DNA from: Nymphaea colorata | Lineage: Eukaryota > Streptophyta > Magnoliopsida > Nymphaeales > Nymphaeaceae | DNA: 64,000 nt | Direction: 5' to 3' | Assembly: GCF_008831285.2 (NCBI RefSeq) | Contig: NC_045141.1 | Location: 15,734,106-15,798,105 of the forward strand | Shown here: positions 1 to 11,815 of the stretch, in pieces | Position numbering within the stretch: position 1 is the first letter of the stretch | How the letters are laid out: every line of letters starts with the position of its first letter | Notes under the pieces: generated by a model | What the model saw: only the letters and a program-made list of their open reading frames with translations | Database searches by the model: none | Told to the model about the DNA's origin: nothing | Made by a program: the position numbers and the translations under genes

Positions 1-309
1 AGAGAGGAGAGGAGACGATGAGAGAGCAGCCATCCTCTTGCATCTGCTTCCTCCTGCTCCTGCTGAGAACCGAGCATGGACTCTCTCTTATTATCTCTAA
101 CAACTTCGGATCTGGTTTCCCTTCCTTGTTTTCCAGGCAGATCTTCCTCAGATGACATGGTTGTATTAACTCTACCACCACCGCCTCCGTCGCCGCCGCC
201 ATCATCACCAGCACGCCTGCCGAGCCGCCGGAGAGGAGGGAAGAAGAGAAAATCAGAAACAACGAGCACCAAGAGCGGGAGGGAGTAGGCTTCACAAGTG
301 CTTAATTCT
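1..309 (+). promoter_or_regulatory. 5' leader of the BEL1-like gene (probably incomplete)
   Basis: GA-rich then CT-rich DNA runs up to the start codon of the homeobox gene. No TATA box is visible before it, so the transcription start probably lies outside the window or in the first bases. The stretch contains an upstream ORF, listed separately. Calling it a leader is an inference from position and composition. Confidence 0.5.
76..288 (+). other. Upstream ORF in the BEL1-like leader (70 codons)
   Basis: An ATG-initiated ORF begins with MDSLLLSL, has a proline/serine run in the middle, ends in a basic lysine/arginine/serine tail, and stops 21 nt before the homeobox ATG. If it is in the mRNA, ribosomes would meet it first, so it could lower translation of the main protein. 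Several plant BELL genes are known to have long leaders with upstream ORFs. I recognise no domain, and low complexity could make the ORF accidental. Confidence 0.4.
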
Positions 310-3300
310 ATGTCCGAGAGCCTGCAAGAAGGATGCTTCGGATTCACGGATGCTTTTGGGAGGTTAGGAGTTCAGAGCCAGGAGCAACCTCAGATCCAGA
401 CAACCAAGATCGCTCAACAATCCGGCCTCTCCAAATTGAGGAACTTTCCGGGGTCGTCGAGCCTTGATAACATCCTGGAAGATCAACAGCAGGAGCAGCA
501 CCAAGAAGGTAACATCCATAGATACCGGAACGCAACCATGATGCTTTCAGAGATGTTCAACTATCAACAAGGAGACGATCTTCTTGGGACTCCATCCAAC
601 CTCCATGGGAAGCCGGGAGATGTTCTCAATTGGAGGAGGAGTCACAACAGCAGCAGCAGCAGTAGCAACAACAACATGAACAGCATCACCAATGATTGGT
701 ACAGTTCAAATAGGCAAGGGTCAGTCTTGAACCCACTCCATGTACCACACTTGGGAGTGGCAAAGGAAGTTGGCATCGGCAGTATCCAGGCCGCCCATGA
801 CGGCGATGACCAAGATCACGCCAATAATAATGGAGGGAACACCAGCAACCAGAAAAGTAATAGCAGTAGGCAAGATAATAACAGTAGTAGTATAGGGCAG
901 CATCATATTTCCAGCATAAATGCAGACGCAGCAGCCATGCAGCTGTTCTTGATGAACCGCGAGCAGGAGCAGTCTTCAGCTCCACAACACATGCTTCTCC
1001 CCAACCCCCTCCTCGACGGCCACCAATTCCACCAGCTGCATCCCAATTTCCTGCAGTCCATGGCTTTTCCGGCGAGTGGCAACAGCACGATTCCGTCGTC
1101 AATACAGCTGCAGCAGATGAACTGGGCAGCCGGCAAGAGCGCTGCGGAATTAGGGAAGGTACCGGAGAATCGAGGTCTTTCGCTATCGCTGTCGTCGCTG
1201 CAACACCTTGAGGCAGCGATGCATGGTGATGAACCAGCAGCTACTGCGGCTGTTGGGGGAGGGAAGGGGGAAGAATTGAGGATGGACGGTGATGCTTATT
1301 ACGCTCCCCATGCTCACCAGAGCGCTTTGTATTCACTGAGAAGTGGTATTGGAATCAACAGTGTTGTTGGTGCTGCTTCTGGGGGCGGTGCCGCTGTGCC
1401 AAGTCTTCAAGCTCTGCAGGTTCACCTATGCTCGAACCCATTAGCCTCGGTCTCGGTTCACTCGTCCATGATCCTCAGGAGCTCAAAGTATCTACGAGTC
1501 GCACAGGAGCTTCTGGAGGAATTCTGCAACGTGGGGAGGGGCCAGGTGAGGAGCAGAAGGATAGGGAAACAAGATTCTTTCAAAGGGGGCTCTACGAACA
1601 ACACGGGGGAGGGTAGCCTTTCCGCCTCTAACCCGTCATTGTCTTCCTCTGAAAGATTTGAGCACCAGAGAAAGAAGACCAAGCTGCTTGCCATGTTAGA
1701 TGAGGTTGGTCTCTCTCTCTCTCTCTCTCTCTCTCTTCCGTTGGCTTGTTGAGACAAGACAATCGGATTCTTAATTCGGAGAAATGGAGTTGGTGGGAGA
1801 TGGAGGCAAGTTGTTTATTTTTTACTACTTGAGGAGATCGATTGTACTTGGAATTTTGGGAGTGTAGTTTAAGGTAGGTCCAATCAGAAAAGACGGCACT
1901 TGATTGGGAAGATGGCATGTATCGTCAGGGAGAACCCAAAATATGAATGTTGGAAGGATCAGCCGAGGAACATAGGCTGCTACTTCGAGAAACATTACGG
2001 TTCTTACAAGCACAGCTGACCCTGCCGGAAGAATAAACTAAAGGGATAAAAAAAAGAAAGAGCAGAGAGTTTATTCCACTTCCTGCTCAATGATTCGATC
2101 TACATGGATCTCTAGGCTTTTTTTTCTTTCCTTCTCTATTTGGTCTTATTTGCTGCTGCTTCTGTTCCCCTTGTCCGATGCCGCGCTTTCTGCCCCTTCT
2201 TCTTCAACGTAAACTAATCATTAAACAGTGAACAGTGCTACATGTGGCTGCCTCTTTTTTGTTTTTTTGTTCATTTAAACTGCGAGACACTGTGTGTTCA
2301 GTAAATATCAACCATGGCAACCCACTTCTTCTTCACCATCTTCTTCCACTTCTTGAAAACAAGCAACCGATTATGTAAACATTCTACACTCTCCTTCTGT
2401 CGATCGGATTTGATCATTGGGCGGAAGCTTCCTTTCATGGCCGGGGGAGATGCTGCACCGGCCATTTAAACAAGAAGATGAGTAGTTGAAGTGGTCGAAT
2501 AATTGACCATGAACATGTGTAGGTGCAGAGGTAGATACGGGGCGGTACACCATTACTTCCTTTCCTTTACTTCTTCAACCAGTTTGAGTTTCTTTAGTTT
2601 TTTCCTCGTCTGTGTCTGAAAGGCTTTATATTCTTCTTAAACCCTTGTTTGTTTTCCCCGTAAAGTTAAGTACATGGTGTTATTATTACTTTCTCTCTTC
2701 TTCATTCGCATTGATCCAAGGGCTAATTTGATTATTATCATGGCTTCAAGGTGGATCGAAGATACGCCCACTACTGTGAGCAAATGCAACAGTTGGTGCA
2801 CTCGTTCGACTCGGTGCTGGGGATCGGTTCGGCGATGCCTTACACCTGCTTAGCGCAGAAGGCCATGTCCAGGCATTTCCGGTGCCTGAGGGACGCGATC
2901 GCCGATCAACTCAAGATAACGAGTGAGCTCCTGGGAGATAAGGACAGCGGAGGGATAGCGGGCATCACGAAGGGGGAGACTCCAAGGCTTCGACTTCTGG
3001 AGCAGAGCCTAAGGCAGCAGAGGGCGTTCCATCAGATGGGCATGATGGAGCAGGAGCCATGGCGACCTCAAAGAGGACTTCCTGAGCGTTCTGTCAGCAT
3101 TCTTAGAGCGTGGCTCTTCGAGCATTTTCTTCATCCGTATGTGCACCCTCCCCCACCCTTTTGCTTTCATACGTACTATGCGTTAGAGAGGGGGAGATCA
3201 CGTAGGCCTGTTGCCGATCCTTTTCTCAAGTCTGTTAAACTGTGTTTATGAACGAAACTTTTTCTGTGATGTCTCCTGCTGTATTCAGAGAAGCCATGAA

Positions 3301-5577
3301 TGTGGAACCAAATTTGACAAATTTTAGATGCTGAATTTTAGACACTAAATGTTTCACTCCTGAAATGTCCACGCCTTTTTCATGATTACTGCAATTCAAA
3401 CTCCTCATTTTGACTCCTAAGATAGATAACAAGGATAATAATTATTATAAATATAAAGTTCGCAGCAGCAATAGGTGCAGTTGCCGCAGCAGTGGTAGTA
3501 GCCTGACCAGTAGCCGCAGCAGCGGCGACAATTATTATAAATGGCTGTTCTAGTAATAATGATAAAGCGCGTTTTTAGTCTTCTTTCAGCTTAAGAAAAT
3601 AGAGAAAAGGAAAGATTTATGATTGTTGCAGTACTTCATCAATGTGTTCAGGCCATGTGGAACGATCAATCATTCTCAATGCTTTAGCTCTCTCTTATTT
3701 TCAGGTATCCAAGTGACGCCGATAAGCATCTGCTTTCTCGACAGACCGGCCTTTCCAGAAGCCAGGTTCGTCATCTTCCTCCCGTGAACAACTATTATAA
3801 TATAAACAGTCGTGAGCACCAAACCTAGAAAAGAGTTAAAAAAGAGAAGGGTGAAAAAGATACCAAAAGAGTTTCTCTTTTGTTTCCTGGTTGAGTTTCC
3901 TTTTTTTTTTTTTGTTCTTTCTTTCTTTAGTGAGACTGCTGTGAGAACTAGCGATTCACTTGGAGATGGCCTAGTTCACTTTAATATTCGTTTCCTCTGA
4001 ACCGACTATTGAAAATTCATTGTCGGAATGATAGCAAGATCAGATAAAAAGATTGTCTTTTCTGGTTTTTTAAGTGTCTTTTTCTCTTTGATGCATACTG
4101 AAAACAATGGCGACGTGAGATCTGATTTATGATAGGGGAGCAACTAGGGCAGCCTCTGTTGCAGCTAGCCTGCCTCTATGATAACAACAAAAGTAAAGAA
4201 TCCACCCCTCCCCACTTGCTTCTCTTGGTGCTTCTTTCCACAGATGAAACGATGGAGCGGATAACTCTACCTCCTATAAATAACACAGTGCCCGAGATAT
4301 AGCATAATTATCTTTAATCACATCTTTATCAAACTCCATGTGGAGCTTTGCTTTTGCTGTGGGTATTGTTTCAAATGCAAGTACAAAACGTATAACTAAC
4401 ATGGGTATTGAGGATAATGCACAGAGCTTGCTTTTCTTGGCTACAGCCTTTTCTAGCTTTCCCTTTTGCCCTTTCCGTGCAACAAAATCAATCAATATGC
4501 TGCAAGAGTTTATTATCATTATTACTATTGCTTCCATAAAAGGTACGCGAGAGCAGAGTTGCAGAGCTTCATTCAAAACATTAATGCACGTTCTCTCTCA
4601 GCCGAGATTTGTTAACTGAAAAAAACATATGACAAACTAAAAGGAGCCTATGAACTTCCATCTTTTGGAAGTTAAGAAAAAGAGGAAATTAATGCCTAAA
4701 GCTATATAACATATATATAAAGGGGGAGCAGCAGCCAAGTGTTACTGAATGTTGAATTCTAATCTTCTTGGCAGCTATATCCTCACTTGGTTTTGAATGC
4801 AACCTCTGCCACAAGTATGAGAGGAACTGCATGTATCGTATAATCGTGTACCTTGCTCTTCTTTTGGTTATCTCCGCTTTGATATGTTCAATTTTTTTTG
4901 TTCCCTCAAAGATGGTTTACGTGGGGTATATTTGCACAGCATGGTCACGCTTTTCATGGGTTTTACAGGTCTCGAACTGGTTCATTAATGCCAGGGTCCG
5001 GTTGTGGAAACCCATGGTAGAGGAGATGTACCAAGAAGAAGCCAAAGAAGATGCTGGCCCTGCGGGTTCTGCTGCTGCTGCCGCTGCAGGCGGTGCAGAG
5101 GGCGCAGCGTCGTCAGGCGGCAAAAGATGCGATGTCAATACGGCGGAAAAGGATGAGACGTCCAATCCTGCAGAGACCGCAATCAATAAACACACCAATC
5201 TGGCAGCAGCTGCAGCGGCTGCAGCAGCGGCGACTTCCAGCAGCAACAATAACAACTACCACCACCACCGCCACCCCCCATTTCCCGAGGGCCAAAAACA
5301 CGGCGGAAACCTCCATCTAAGCGACACCCCACCACCGCTTGGACCGCCCCTGGCCGCAGATCCCGCCCCCTTCGACTTTTCGGGAGCCGGGTTCGACCAG
5401 AAGACCAGAGTCAACGTCGAACCGGGTTTGACAGCGCCCTTGGGGTACGGGACGAGCGGGATGTACCGGGCCCGTGACCTCAACCACATCTCGCTCACTC
5501 TGGGGCTGAGACACGCCGGCGGGTTGCCGGAGCAGCGCAGGTTTCCGGCGGTACCCGAGGGTCGGGGATTCAATTAA
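310..5577 (+). CDS. BEL1-like TALE homeodomain transcription factor (PNY/PNF, BLH9/BLH8 type)
   Basis: Four exons: 310-1704, 2751-3136, 3705-3765 and 4969-5577, giving 816 residues. Exon 1 encodes a long Asn/Ser/Gln-rich region, a LSLSLSS stretch, and the SKY box near residue 391 ([19 protein letters not shown]). The BELL domain runs across intron 1. The TALE homeodomain is near residues 569-631, with the PYP three-residue insertion and the recognition-helix sequence [13 protein letters not shown]. The 61 bp third exon is typical of plant BELL genes. The C-terminus has Ala, Asn and His runs and an ISLTLGL motif at about 788-794. BELL proteins bind DNA as heterodimers with KNOX proteins through the SKY/BELL region and act in the nucleus in shoot meristem and inflorescence patterning. 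The EEFCNVGR form of the SKY/BELL start favours PNY/PNF over BLH1-like members. I start at ATG 310, the first in-frame methionine. At 816 residues it is longer than typical members because of low-complexity inserts. Confidence 0.93.
1711..1736 (+). repeat. (CT)13 microsatellite just after the exon 1 donor
   Basis: A pure CT run starts six bases after the GAG|GT donor of the BEL1-like gene. The reading frame stays open through it to 1752, so an unspliced transcript would add a Leu-Ser repeat and stop before the homeodomain. Confidence 0.9.
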
Positions 5578-7645
5578 ACCGGAGAAATCCAAGTCCTTAG
5601 GGGCCTCGCCGGCGGAGTACAGAGAAGGGATGAAGAGTCATTGTCTAGAGGGATAAGGCTGAGACAGGGCTCAGGGTTGCGTGGATGCATGGGTGCATGG
5701 CTGGACATCGTCAGGTACGTTCTCGGTATCCATATATTTGTACGTCATATGTACGCTTCTTAAATGGAGGAAAATCCTTTATTCGAATATTTATAGCTAA
5801 ATTTTAATTTATATCGTGTCAAAGCGACGTGATTGAATACGTTGATAATTTTTTCGGGTTTCTTTGTGTAGGGATATATTTATAATAATCGATTGTTTGC
5901 CACTTCTTTCTCTCTCTCTTCTTCTCTCTCGCGTGTCTGACAGAGGGGAAAGGTTTTAAGATGACCTATATGTTATTTATCTTTGGTTACCCGGCACTTG
6001 CTGCTCATACAAGAGGGATGTTTTGATCACAAGGAGTAGAATATTGGAACGCATATTTTTAGAATACAAATGCCAATAATCTACTTTCTTTTGAAAAAAA
6101 GCATGGTATGAATATGTCTAGTGTTTCTCCCGTAGGCGTAACAACAATTCATAATCATCCCATATTTCTCATAATAAGAACGTGGTTCTTACAGCATTTG
6201 TTCTACTTACTTGTTTCAAGAACATAATGTTCTTCTTCTTACTTACTTACTTACAGGACACCCTCTTAATTTGGCTCGCAAAACCAAAGCCATTGATTGG
6301 TAAACCATCTTTCCTCATGTTATCACTGCTAGTTGTTTTTGGCCGGTGTCATTACCTAAAGCTTGTTTGCATGTATGTGTCATGTGCGTGTGTAGCGAAT
6401 GTGTCTACATGTATCGCATGCATGCACAAGTACGTATGTGTATATGTCTGCTCATCCATCTATCAGGCATTTGGTTAAGTACCTACTCGAGGGCGGAGTC
6501 AGAAAATTCTCGCTAAGTAGCCTTACTTAGATAAGTTTAAATTTTTAAGAGGCAATAGTATGTAAATTAAAAAAACTGCCATGAGATACCAATATAAAAA
6601 TAAATACTTTTTTGTTGGCCTGAACAATTGCACACTTGCCTCAACCCGTGTACCCAATCCATGAATTTGGAATTTCCTTTCATTTGGGAAGACGCATAGA
6701 TTTTATATAGTTAAATCTAGCAACGTAAGTAGACTCTCGGTATTGAAGAACCTAAGCTGACATGTAAGACCTAAATTAAGTAGTGACGTACCAATAGGTC
6801 ACTATGAGCCATGAAAGAGTACGTTCAAATTAAACCTCAATCTTCATATTAGAACATTACATATCCGGGTACTTCCAAGTTTTTTGAGCCAGTGTCTTAT
6901 GCCCGTGAATGTTAGGCCTAAATGTCACATGATACTTGTATCCGGGGAGAGAGCATAGCTAATTCCTCCACAAAATCTTCGTCCTCTTGTTGCTGGAAGT
7001 GATCCACAAATCCTAGAGATAATTAGGCCCGAGGAACGAATGATTTCATTTCTATTCTTCAGTATATATACATTTCTATTCTTCAGTATATATGTGTGTG
7101 TCTGTGAGCCCTCACTCGGCATTTACATGTACATCTATGGACAACAAATATGAAATATTGATCTACTAGCCCTCACCATGTGGCTCCGCTACTGCTTGGA
7201 GCCACTGGCATCTCCTCCTGCCATCGCCAGCAGGTCCGCTAGATGGCATCACCCTGTCGGCAACAGTGAGGAGAGTAGCCGGGTGGCTCCCCTTTCCCCT
7301 ACCCACGGCTCTACCCACGGTGGGTACAGGTAGGGGGAGACTAGGCAGCTTCTCCACTGGCTTCACCGGCCAGGCTGACGATGCTCAGCAGCCAGCCTCA
7401 CCATTATCTATTTAATTTAATCAAGCTAGCAATACAGATTTATGAACTAAATAAGAGTTAATTAATTCAAAAAATATGATCTTATGAGTTGAACTGAGTC
7501 TTGTAACCTAGTGAACATGAGCTTGATCGAGCTGATCTTGATGTGCATTCCTTTAAGTAATTTTGCTTAATCAAACGACTTATAAACCGAGTTTAGAGAA
7601 TTAAGTATGAAAATTAAGCTGATGTATCGACAGGCTGGGCCCTTA
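5578..7645. other. 3' flank of the BEL1-like gene, no gene seen
   Basis: AT-rich DNA without a recognisable coding region. It holds a CT-rich run near 5910-5935, a short (ACTT)n run near 6238-6256, a 24 bp tandem duplication at 7047-7092, and an unusually GC-rich patch near 7165-7405. Open frames in that patch resemble no family I know. Confidence 0.6.
7047..7092. repeat. Tandem duplication, 24 bp unit, two copies
   Basis: The 22 bases at 7047-7068 recur at 7071-7092 after a two-base spacer. The copies are identical in this reading. Confidence 0.85.
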
Positions 7646-7798
7646 GGGGCTGTTTGTTAACAGTAACATTCGGTTACTACCCCACGAACCTGCAACAAAA
7701 AGTAGGGTAAATTCATAAGACACCATGATAAGTGTTTCATGCATCTACTCCATTTTTTTTAGGCAAATTATGAAACAGTAACAATATGTTACTTTTGC
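7646..7798. mobile_element. Short TIR element (MITE-like), family A copy 1
   Basis: The left end contains GGGGCTGTTTGTTAACAGTAAC. The right end contains AACAGTAACAATATGTTACT, giving imperfect inverted ends of the GCTGTTTGGCAACAGTAACA type. Similar short elements occur near 18424, 39040, 40792 and 43467. It has no coding capacity and I see no clear target-site duplication, so the exact ends are uncertain. Confidence 0.5.
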
Positions 7799-8261
7799 TC
7801 TTGAAGTAAGCCTTATGTCGACCATATGTTTGAGCTCCTTTCACTTATCCATTTTATAAGTACAGCGGCAGCTTTCCAACTAAACCAAATTAAATCACTT
7901 TCCTTTACTCCAGAATTACTATTGGGAAAAGACTTGATTAGTCTCGCATGGAAATATAATTTTGTCTCATCAGTCACGATCAAATAGATCCACGAAATCA
8001 TTGAGAATAAATAAACACAGTTAATTTAATAGCATTATCTATTTTCTCATTCATTAGCTGGTCCTTCGTCATGCTTACGAAAGAAAAGTTACAGCAGGCC
8101 ATATATTGCCCTGCTGAGAAACATCATGCTTGAATTCTTTTAGGTTGGGTTTAATATTAAAACCATGGATTTCGTCTTTATCGGAGATTTGAAATGCATG
8201 GTTGTGAGATTCGACATTTGCTAAAACAATGAATTTCAAATTGAAATCCAGCCTTGGTTCT

Positions 8262-8725
8262 GAGGTCCAGGTACTCTATATGTTTGACTCGGGCTGCATA
8301 ACGAGCCGAGCCAACTCAGGCTTGACTCAAACTCGCTTGAAAAAACTCTGTTCGTGCTCAACTCGTTTATAAATGAGCCGAGTTTGAGCTTACAATGATA
8401 CTCAAAATGATAAATGAGTCGAGTTCGAGTTTTGGAAACTCGACTCATTTACACCCGACCCGACTCGGAAAATGGTACTCTATGTAATTTTGCCCGAACC
8501 GGTTTCACAAGTTATACGAGTTAAAAGAGTTACACGAGTTAACACTTACGTGAGTTGAACGAGTTAATGCTTACATTAGTTAACGCCTAAACAAATTAAA
8601 TGGGTTAAACGACTTGAGTTCAAGCTCGAGCTTGCTATAAGGAGCTCGAGCTCGAGTTTTTTTGAGCCGAGTCGTGTTAGAGCTGGCCATGCTCGGGCTC
8701 AACTTGGCTCGTGCGCAACCCTAAA
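8262..8725. mobile_element. Family C repeat (GAGCTCGAGC-rich), degenerate copy
   Basis: The stretch is dense in GAGTCGAG, CTCGAGCTCG and ACTCGTTTATAA words, like the better preserved copy at 53294-53691. Fragments also occur near 17600-17780 and 38890. Its right end ends near AACCCTAAA, which resembles a decayed terminal repeat. The left boundary is not defined. Confidence 0.45.
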
Positions 8726-11700
8726 TCCAGGGCTATAAAAAATGGAACCTTAAGAACAACAATAAAACCCTTTTGGATATCTTCTCGGTCATATGTTTGC
8801 ACACTGGTGTAGCATTAGCTCGTATAGTTAGAGCTCTGAAATGTAGCGTAATTAATCCACAGCAAATCTGTGAATAGATATCAAACTTCTCATAGTCTCT
8901 GGCAATATGTCATAGATGGACAAATGAAAAGCATGAGTTGGAAGGATTTGAATCTCGCCTACATTTCGTGATTTGGATCTTGTTCGCATCAGTATGTACA
9001 TATGATCACAGTCAACAAACAAATTTCTGTGGATCCGCACTCTATTCATTCTAAATGATACACGATTCTTTGCTGCAACGAATCCATTACTGTTCATTTA
9101 GAAGATCGAATCCAACCCATTAACGCCCCTACCCAAATGTTCAATTAAAGACAAATATGTTCTTTTCTTAGGCATTAATCATGCATTTTTTCTTTTGCCA
9201 ACCACCAAGCCTTGCAACTATATAACTTGATAGTAGGTAATTAGCTATGTACAGTACCCAATGACTCAAGTTCAGTAGGGTTTACCAGCTAAAAAAAAGA
9301 TTTTAAAAGTAAAATGTATGTTATTGGAAAATACTCGTTAATTCCTTTCTTATTATCATTTGATTAAAAGAAGAGTAACTTTTATTGTGATCAGTCGAGA
9401 TTCGAAGATGCAAAGCATAGGGATTAGATGAGCATGAAAAAAGATAAAAAGGAAAAAGGTTGCATGTGAGCAACTTTTGCGCGAACAAATCAACACGAAG
9501 CGCACAAGATTTTCTTTCGAAAAAAAAAAAAAAAAGTAGTCACGATCTCGTACCGACCTCTTTTTGAAACAAAATATTTTGTTGTGGTTTTCTCTGCGAG
9601 TTTCAGCTACACGGCTCCTGAAATAGGATTAAAATAGGACCAATTAATAATGCAAGTTGGCTTCTTCCTCGAAGCATGAACTTTTTTTTATCGACTTATA
9701 TTATTAGGCAAGTAGGCGTTAGGCAGATTTATAGATGTATCCGATTATTTACTGTTTACTTATGTGTCTTCTGCTGCCAAGGTGGAGCCAAGTCATCGGC
9801 TTCACATTTATAATTTGTTTTTTTAATTGTTGATACCGGACGTGTTAGCTTGAATCAGTTTTATTTGAATCCAAATGACAAGAGAATAATTAATTAATAG
9901 TAAAGTAGGTGCATTAACAGGCTCGTCCTTATTTTACTATTTGCTTTCGGGTGAGCGGAAGGAAATCCCATCGTTCGAGTGAGGTTCAAGGCTGCTTTAG
10001 TGCCTGAGTATAGCAGTAGCACCCCATACTATGCTCCAACTTGTATATTAATGCGGTTTCCTTTTATATCATAAAATTGACCACCTACCAACTTGTATAC
10101 TATTTGCTTAATTTTCATAATGCTCGATTCAAAATAATTCGGTTCAGATGGACCTATTGGAGCACCTGTTTGGATGTTTTTTCAGAGAGATTTTTAACCA
10201 AGTTCTTGATCTTCAAAGGTGGTCCATATCAAATAAGGGGAGATCTTGTAGCCTGACCAAGCACTGAATCTGGACTGTACCCAACGATGGGGTTCGTATA
10301 GATCATCCAAACGAGTCCAACTGGCCTCGTTTGGTCTCTTTCTTTAAGCGTGTTCACGAGCAACGCATGAATAAGTTGCAAAGTAAGCTGAGCCCACTTG
10401 GGCAGCCCTTGTTCATACTGGGCTCATTGTTATATATATATAAAGACCTGTTTAGAGTCATTTTCACGAGCCACTGGGCTCGAATACACCTTAGCTCTGA
10501 TTGAAAGCCACAAGGGCCAAACTCACCATTTGAGAACCAAAGGGTCTTCTGACGTAATGGGTAGGCCTTGGCTGCTATGCAGAAAAGATCCTTCAGTTAT
10601 GGTCCATGCTCGTAGGCATCACACTCCGAGCCAAAGCTGTAGGCGTGCAACTTGGTGCCACGAAGTAGATCAGTCGTTTTCGTGATGCGCTGCTCCAAAG
10701 AGAGCTCAGTTTGGGGTTGATTTTCCTTTTTGGAACTTGTTTTCCTTCCCGTGTTTGTGTCAACTGGCAAAATGTCCTCCAAAATAAGTTTTCACAATGA
10801 AATTTGTAAAACAGTTCAGGAAAGAAGACAAAGGAGTCTTGATGTGTAAGCTAATAAGGTGTAGGATTGCTGAGGAGTCAGACTGGCAGCAATTGGATTG
10901 CTGTGGGCAAACGGTGGATGCACTACAATTCAATTGATGAATGTTCCGCTTCCTACCCAGGTTCTAACGCATCCTTAGTTCCTAAGAGCACAGGAAAAGA
11001 GAGGTGGTTTTGGCATCTTTTTGAATCGCCAATATGGTGTAGGATTTTCTATATGAATTGGGAACATATATCCGGAGACAGATGTAGATGGATGCTTACA
11101 ACCAGTATGCAGCAGAAAAGCAACCAGCTAAAGCCATAAATTCCTGTGGAGGAAGACTACTCTGACGGCAATCTAGAGCATGAAATATGGCAACCCAATG
11201 TGACGAGTTACAACGCATCAAATACTGCCAGAGTCCCATGCAAGTTGTTCAACTCAAAGGTAGCATCCAAAAAATAAGACAAATCACCAGATGAACGGCA
11301 ACCACACGATCACCAGGTTTTGCTCTCAGAAAAAACCAACAGATTATACAGTATGAAAGATTCAGCAAGATCAGAAGTTTTTTCATGTACATGCTTTCCG
11401 TGTTCTGCTCTCCAGGTCACACATGACTTCCAGGTTTGAATGTTCGATAGCGTCTAAATCCTGGCGTCCTAGTTAATTTCTCTACGTGGCTCGATATTTT
11501 TTAGCAGATTAGCTTAGCTGTTATACGAAGTATTGGATCGATGGAACAGTGGCATCAGTAAAGAATTGAAATCTTACATTACAAGAGAAAAACCAAACAC
11601 TCGTTCGTTTCCTTCCTGCGAACATCCTACAGTAGAAGCAGAGTGCCGTCTGCAACAGTTCTCTGTGCAGTTATGCGAGCAAACTCAACTTTCTTGCTAT

Positions 11701-11815
11701 GTTCTGGGCATCACCAATCCATACAGTATCCTCCTTGGTTGGACTAATCCTGACATGAAGGAATGGAGTTTTGTATAGAGAAGCCAAGATGTGGGGAAAA
11801 CAAATAACCATTAAA
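8726..11815. other. Gene-poor interval, 3' side of the BTB/POZ gene
   Basis: I find no recognisable gene here. The part near 10400-11400 is less AT-rich and has open frames of up to 95 codons, but none shows a known domain or consistent splice signals. The segment just below 11816 should include the 3' UTR of the minus-strand BTB/POZ gene. There is a poly-A run at about 9521-9535. Confidence 0.5.

Noticed and set aside
686-1102. 138-codon minus-strand ORF within BEL1-like exon 1
   Set aside because: It lies opposite a well supported exon; low-complexity codons on the plus strand produce a long shadow frame. It has no domain.
3705-4000. Open frame 3812-4000 following exon 3 of the BEL1-like gene
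   Set aside because: Lys-rich then Phe-rich translation of A- and T-runs in intron 3; the homeodomain continues directly from 3765 to 4969.
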